In this document: one piece after another, positions 59,506-64,000 of the stretch | Position numbering within the stretch: the first letter of the stretch is position 1 | How the letters are laid out: every line of letters begins with the position of its first letter | From: Spiroplasma endosymbiont of Atherix ibis | GTDB lineage: Bacteria > Bacillota_I > Bacilli_A > Mycoplasmatales > Mycoplasmataceae | Length of the DNA: 64,000 nt | Direction: 5' to 3' | Assembly (NCBI RefSeq): GCF_964020005.1 | Contig: NZ_OZ026474.1 | Span: 806,001-870,000 of the forward strand | Translations under genes and position numbers: made by a program | The notes under the pieces: generated by a model | The model's database searches: none | Seen by the model: only the letters and a program-made list of their open reading frames with translations | Told to the model about the DNA's origin: nothing

Positions 59506-62457
59506 TTAATTTGTATTTGATAATTTTTTTGCCTCAATAAGTTTAATTTGAACAAGTTTTGTAATACCTTTTTGTTCCATTGTTGCTCCAAATAAAGTAT
59601 CACAATTTTCCATAGTACCCATTCTGTGTGTAACAATCATAAATTGCGTATTTTTTGTAAAAGTTTTAATATATTTTGCAAAACGCTCTACATTAGCAAT
59701 ATCAAGAGGTGCTTCAACTTCATCTAATATAACTAAAGGTATTGGTTTAACTTTTAAAATTGAAAATAAAACTGAAAGTGCAACCATTGATTTTTCTCCA
59801 CCACTTAATAAGTTTAAATTAGCAATTTTTTTACCTGGTGGTGACATTTTTAAATCAATACCTGTATTTAAAATATCATCTGGATTTGTATAAATAATTG
59901 AAGCTGTTCCTCCACCAAATAAAGTTGAAAAAGTATCTGGAATTACTTTATTTACATCAGTAATAATTTTTTTAAACTGAACTATCATTTGTTGATCCAT
60001 ATCACTAATTGCTTCTTTTAAATTTTTTATTGATTCAAGTACATCTTGAGTTTGTTCAATATAATTTTGATATCTTATATTTTCTTCTTTATATTCCTCT
60101 ATTGAATCTAAATTAACATTACCTAATAAATTTATTTCTTTTCTTAAATAATTAATTCTATCTCTAACTTCTGATTCAGTTTCCTTAATGTTTATGCTTA
60201 ATTCTAAAGCTGATTCAAATGTTAAATTATAATTTAAAGATAATCTTGATGTTGCATTTGATTGTTTTTCAAACATTAAAGTACCATCAGAATTTAAACT
60301 AGCATACTTATCTTTTAGTGAAAAAAGCATTTTTCTATCTTGATCAATTATTGAATTTAAATTATTTTGTCTTTCATTTGATTTATCTTTTAAAGATCTA
60401 ATTACATTTATTTGTTGTTGAATTGCATCTTTTTTATTTTCTTGTTCAGATATTTCAGAAATAATTTTAATAATTTGCTCATCAACTGACTGAAACTCTT
60501 GTTCTCCACCATTAAGTTCTTTTCCTGTAATTACTCTAAATTCTTCTCTAACCTCATTGACTTCTTTCTCTATAAATTCTGAAGAATTTCTTGAAGCTCC
60601 AATAAATGTTTGAATTTCAGCTAACTCTTCACGAAGAACTTCTATTTGATTACTAAATAAAGTTACTTCTTTAAAAATTAAATTTTCTTTTTCATCAAGC
60701 TGTTGTTTTTTTAATTCTAAATCCTCTATTTGTTGTGAATCATTTAATATGACTTTTTTATTTTTTCTGCTTCCCCCAACAATAGCTCCATGTGGTAAAA
60801 CTCTTTGACCATCTAAAGTTACAATATGATATTTTTTATTAGTTAACTTTGAAACCTCAATCGCACTATCATAGTTTTCAAAAACTATATAATTTGAAAG
60901 TAAATAATCCAAAATTATTTGGTATTTTTTTTCTATTTTAACTAATTCATTTCCAAATCCTATAAAACCATTTGCTTTTTGAATTATAAATCTAGTTTCA
61001 TTATTTATATAATTGGGTTTTAAATTATCTAAAGGTAAAAATGTAGCATATCCCGCTTTATTATTTTTTAAAAATTCAATTAAAGCTTTTACATCATTTG
61101 TTGATTTAACAACTATACTTTGTAATCCATTTTGAATTACAACAGAAATTGCAGTTTCATAATTTTTATCAACTTTAATTAAATCTTGAACTGGACCAAT
61201 AATACCTGAAAGTGTTTTTTTATTTTCAAGAATAGTTTTTACACCTTCAAATAAATTATCTAAAGAGTTTTTTTTCAATATTAAATTTTCTAAAGTTGAT
61301 TCAGTTTTTGCTAATTGTTTTCTTATTAAATCTAACTCTTGATTTAAATTAAAACGTTTTCCACCAGTTTCATCAAGTAACTCTCTTTTATCAACTTTAT
61401 CTTTTAATAATTTTGCTAATTTTTGTTCTTCTGCTTCTAATCTTATTTCTAATTCCTTAGCTTTATTTTTTAATTCTGATGACTTAAATTCTTTATCATC
61501 AATATCAATTTTGCTTTTTTTAGATTCCAAAGAAATTCTAGAAACTTTTAATTCACTAATTTTTTCAACTATTTTAGTAAAATCTTTATTTAATTTAGAT
61601 AACTCTTTTTCATTATTATAATTTGATTGAGAAATACTGTTAAATTCTTCACTTTTCTTATTTATTTGTTTTTCAAGAGAACTTATTTCAATTTTTAATT
61701 CTGTTTTTTGATCATTTAATTCAATAATTTTTTGTTTATAAAGTTTAATATCATTTACTAATACTGAAACTTCTATATTTTTTAATTCATTAAAAAGTTC
61801 ATTATATGATATTGCTTTTTTAGATTGTTTTTTTAAAGAAGGTAACTTTCTTTCAATTTCATTTATTATGTCATTTAATCTATCTAAATTTTCTTGAGTT
61901 CTTGAAAGTTTTCTAATAGCTTCTTCTTTTCTTTTTTTATAACGAGCTATTCCTGCTGCTTCATCAAAAAGTCTTCTTCTATCTTCTGGTTTTGATTCCA
62001 CAAAATTACTAATTGAACCTTGTGAAATAATAGCTAAACTTGATTTTGTTAAACCAGTTTCTAAAGCAACTTCTTGAATATCTTTTAAACGAACTTTACT
62101 TCCATTTATAAAATATTCTGACTCTTTTGTTGGTATAAAAAATTTTCTTGTAATTGATACTTCATTATAATCTAATGAACTAAATGCTCTATTACTATTG
62201 TCGAATACAAGGGTAACTTCAGCCATATTTAATGGTTTTTTTTCACTACTTCCTGAAAATACAATATCATCCATTGAATCTCCACGTAATGTCTTATATG
62301 ATTGTTCTCCAAGAGCTCACATGATAGCATCGTTTATATTAGACTTACCACTACCATTAGGACCTACAATCCCTGTCATTGAAAAATCGAAATTTAAATT
62401 TGTTGGTTCAGCAAAAGATTTGAACCCATATGCTTCAATTTTTTTTAAGAATATCAT
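59506..62457 (-). CDS. smc: Chromosome partition protein SMC
   Basis: A 983-aa SMC ATPase that organises the chromosome with ScpA and ScpB. Walker A is GIVGPNGSGKSNINDAIM near residue 30. Two long coiled coils flank the hinge (SGIIGPVQDLIKVDKNYE around residue 400). The signature is NLLSGGEKSMVALS, and Walker B is LVILDEVEAPLD. The protein is shorter than Bacillus SMC (1186 aa) through shorter coils, as in Mollicutes. GAGG lies before the ATG. The frame is intact. Confidence 0.96.
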
Positions 62458-62561
62458 TTATGTTTACCTCGTGTAATCGTATATAGCCATCCTATATAAC
62501 AAAATCATTATATAGATTTTAATTAGTTTATACAATTTTTTAATAATTTTATAAAGTTAAA

Positions 62562-62584
62562 AAACCCTTTATTTATTGGGGTTT
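62562..62584. terminator. Terminator-like hairpin at the end of rnc
   Basis: AAAACCC...GGGGTTTT overlaps the last codons of rnc and is followed by a T run in the rnc direction. It separates the plsX-rnc transcript from smc. Confidence 0.65.
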
Positions 62585-63282
62585 TCAACTTTACTTATTT
62601 TTTTAATTTTTGACAAAGCATTTTTAGCAGCTTCTTGTTCTGCTTTCTTTTTATTACTTCCCATACCTGTTCCAAATACCATTCCATTAAGTATTACATT
62701 AACAGTAAATGAAGTTGTATTATTTTTAAACTTTTTACATCCAACAATTACATACTGAATTTCACTTCTCATTTCTAACTGTATTAATTCTTGTAATTCA
62801 GATTTAAAATCATGAGCTTTATCCAAAAATTGATCAATTATATAATTACTAAAAACAGTTTTTTCTAATCAGTTATTTAAAACTTCATCTTCTTGATCTA
62901 AAAATATAGCTGCTGTCATAGATTCAAATATATCTGAAAGTATTGAATCTTTTTCATAACCTTTTGAGTCTAACTCTCCCACACCAAGCCTAATAAATTT
63001 ACCTAAGCCTATTTTTCTTGAAATTTCAGCTAAAGTGCTTTGTTTAACAATTGAACTTCTATATTTAGTTAATAAACCTTCATTGGATTTTGGAAACATT
63101 TTATAAAGATACTCACTAACTTTCATTTGTAAGATAGCATCTCCCAAAAATTCTAATCTTTGATAATTTTTAGTACGCCTGTTTTCATTCGAAAAAGAAT
63201 TATGAGTTAAAGCCTCAAAATAATAATTTTTTTCTCTAACTTTAATTGAAAATTCTTTTAAAAGAAAATTTATTATATCCAT
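62569..63282 (-). CDS. rnc: Ribonuclease III
   Basis: A 237-aa RNase III. The signature QRLEFLGDAILQMKVSEYLY carries the catalytic acidic residues, and ILSDIFESMTAAIFLDQ the second set. A C-terminal dsRNA-binding domain follows (FVN-type core, GTGMGSNKKKAEQEAAKNAL). It processes the rRNA stems present at 16969-21860. The ATG overlaps the plsX stop by one base. Confidence 0.96.
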
Positions 63283-64000
63283 TATTCAGTTAAGGCCTTT
63301 TTGACTTTATTGACAACATCATTTTTAATTGCATTATAAGTCATTTTCAATGTTGCATAAAAAGCTATTTTGTCACTAGAACCATGTGATTTAAAAGCAA
63401 TACCATTTGCTCCTAATAATATTGCTCCTGCATGATTTTTGTAATCAAACTTTGCTTTTACTTCTTTAAACGCTTTTTTCAATCTTAGTGCTGCTAATTT
63501 TCTAAATAGAGTTTTTGTAATTGCTGATTTAATTTCATTAAGTAAAGCTTTACCCATACCTTCTGCGGCTTTTAAAGCAATATTTCCTGTATATCCATCA
63601 GTTACAATAATATCTACAATACCATTTGCCAAATATCTAGATTCAATGTTTCCAACAAAATTAATATCTTTATTTTCTTCTAATAATTTATATGTTTGTT
63701 TATTTAATTCTAATCCTTTTGATTTTTCTTCCCCAATATTTAATAAAGCAACTTTAGGATCTTCTACACTATTAACAGCTTTTGAATATGCTGTTGCCAT
63801 AATTGCAAAATTCACTAAATCCTCTGGGTCACACTCTAAATTTGCACCAACATCTAATAAAAGAGTAATTTTTCCTTTAACTAATGTTGGAATAACTGGC
63901 ATAAATCCTGGTCTTTCAATTCCCTCAAGTTTTTTTATAATAAAGTGACAACCTGCTATAAATGGAGCTGTTGCTCCACCAGTAGTTATACCATCAGCTT
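63282..64000 (-). CDS. plsX: Phosphate acyltransferase PlsX, N-terminus outside window
   Basis: The 3' part of plsX runs off the right edge. The enzyme converts acyl-ACP or acyl-CoA to acyl-phosphate for phospholipid synthesis. Seen are [66 protein letters not shown] and [19 protein letters not shown]. Only about 239 codons are in view. It is translationally coupled to rnc. Confidence 0.95.
   Translation of the reverse strand, partial: ADGITTGGATAPFIAGCHFIIKKLEGIERPGFMPVIPTLVKGKITLLLDVGANLECDPEDLVNFAIMATAYSKAVNSVEDPKVALLNIGEEKSKGLELNKQTYKLLEENKDINFVGNIESRYLANGIVDIIVTDGYTGNIALKAAEGMGKALLNEIKSAITKTLFRKLAALRLKKAFKEVKAKFDYKNHAGAILLGANGIAFKSHGSSDKIAFYATLKMTYNAIKNDVVNKVKKALTE

Overview
The window comes from a wall-less bacterium of the Mollicutes, most likely an Entomoplasmatales member (Spiroplasma, Mesoplasma or Entomoplasma). 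The DNA outside the rRNA genes is very AT-rich. Almost every conserved protein contains in-frame TGA where the family has Trp (genetic code 4). Secreted proteins start MKKLL...ACG like the lipoproteins of this group, and the gene set (PheST, SufCDSUB, GapN, PGI, MetK, FtsY/YlxM, PstS/PstCA/PstB/PhoU, SMC/RNase III/PlsX) fits a small mollicute genome. No tRNA gene and no CRISPR array was seen. All coordinates, frames and translations were worked out by eye; no database search was run.

Layout. 1-3709: a YceD/DUF177 fragment, pheT and pheS, all minus strand. 3870-16735: a very AT-rich accessory region with LemA, three DUF3137-type membrane protein copies, a short IS3-family element, a large repeat-bearing lipoprotein, a coiled-coil membrane protein and an MTA/SAH-nucleosidase-like protein. 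Most genes there are broken by frameshifts, a deletion fusion, or single in-frame TAA codons. 16806-21754: a 16S-23S-5S rRNA operon on the minus strand with a promoter, processing stems and a terminator. 22113-30341: a membrane protein, a PAP2 phosphatase, gapN, an rRNA methyltransferase, a hypothetical gene, a dimeric dUTPase, pgi, and an S1-domain gene carrying three in-frame TAA codons. 30431-35735: a NifU-like gene and a broken small membrane gene (plus), then the complete sufC-sufD-sufS-sufU-sufB iron-sulfur operon (minus). 35914-40331: two large lipoproteins and a HIT protein (plus). 40345-51092: a YhaM-like nuclease, a striking lipoyl/coiled-coil/pseudo-E2 protein, trmFO (with one in-frame TAA), cutC, metK with a probable SAM leader, an alpha/beta hydrolase, and ymdB-ylxM-ftsY. 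51172-54467: a secreted protein, a second LemA and its broken membrane partner. 54568-59478: the phosphate uptake operon. 59506-64000: smc, rnc, plsX.

The most unusual signal is the recurrence of single in-frame TAA codons inside otherwise continuous, well-conserved frames: three in one S1-domain gene, one in trmFO at the position of a conserved Glu, and six in five other genes. TAA also ends many intact genes here, so global reassignment is not supported. Nonsense decay, sequence error or context-dependent readthrough remain to be separated. The second notable item is an apparently non-catalytic dihydrolipoamide acyltransferase (E2) relative with a lipoyl domain joined to it by a long coiled coil.
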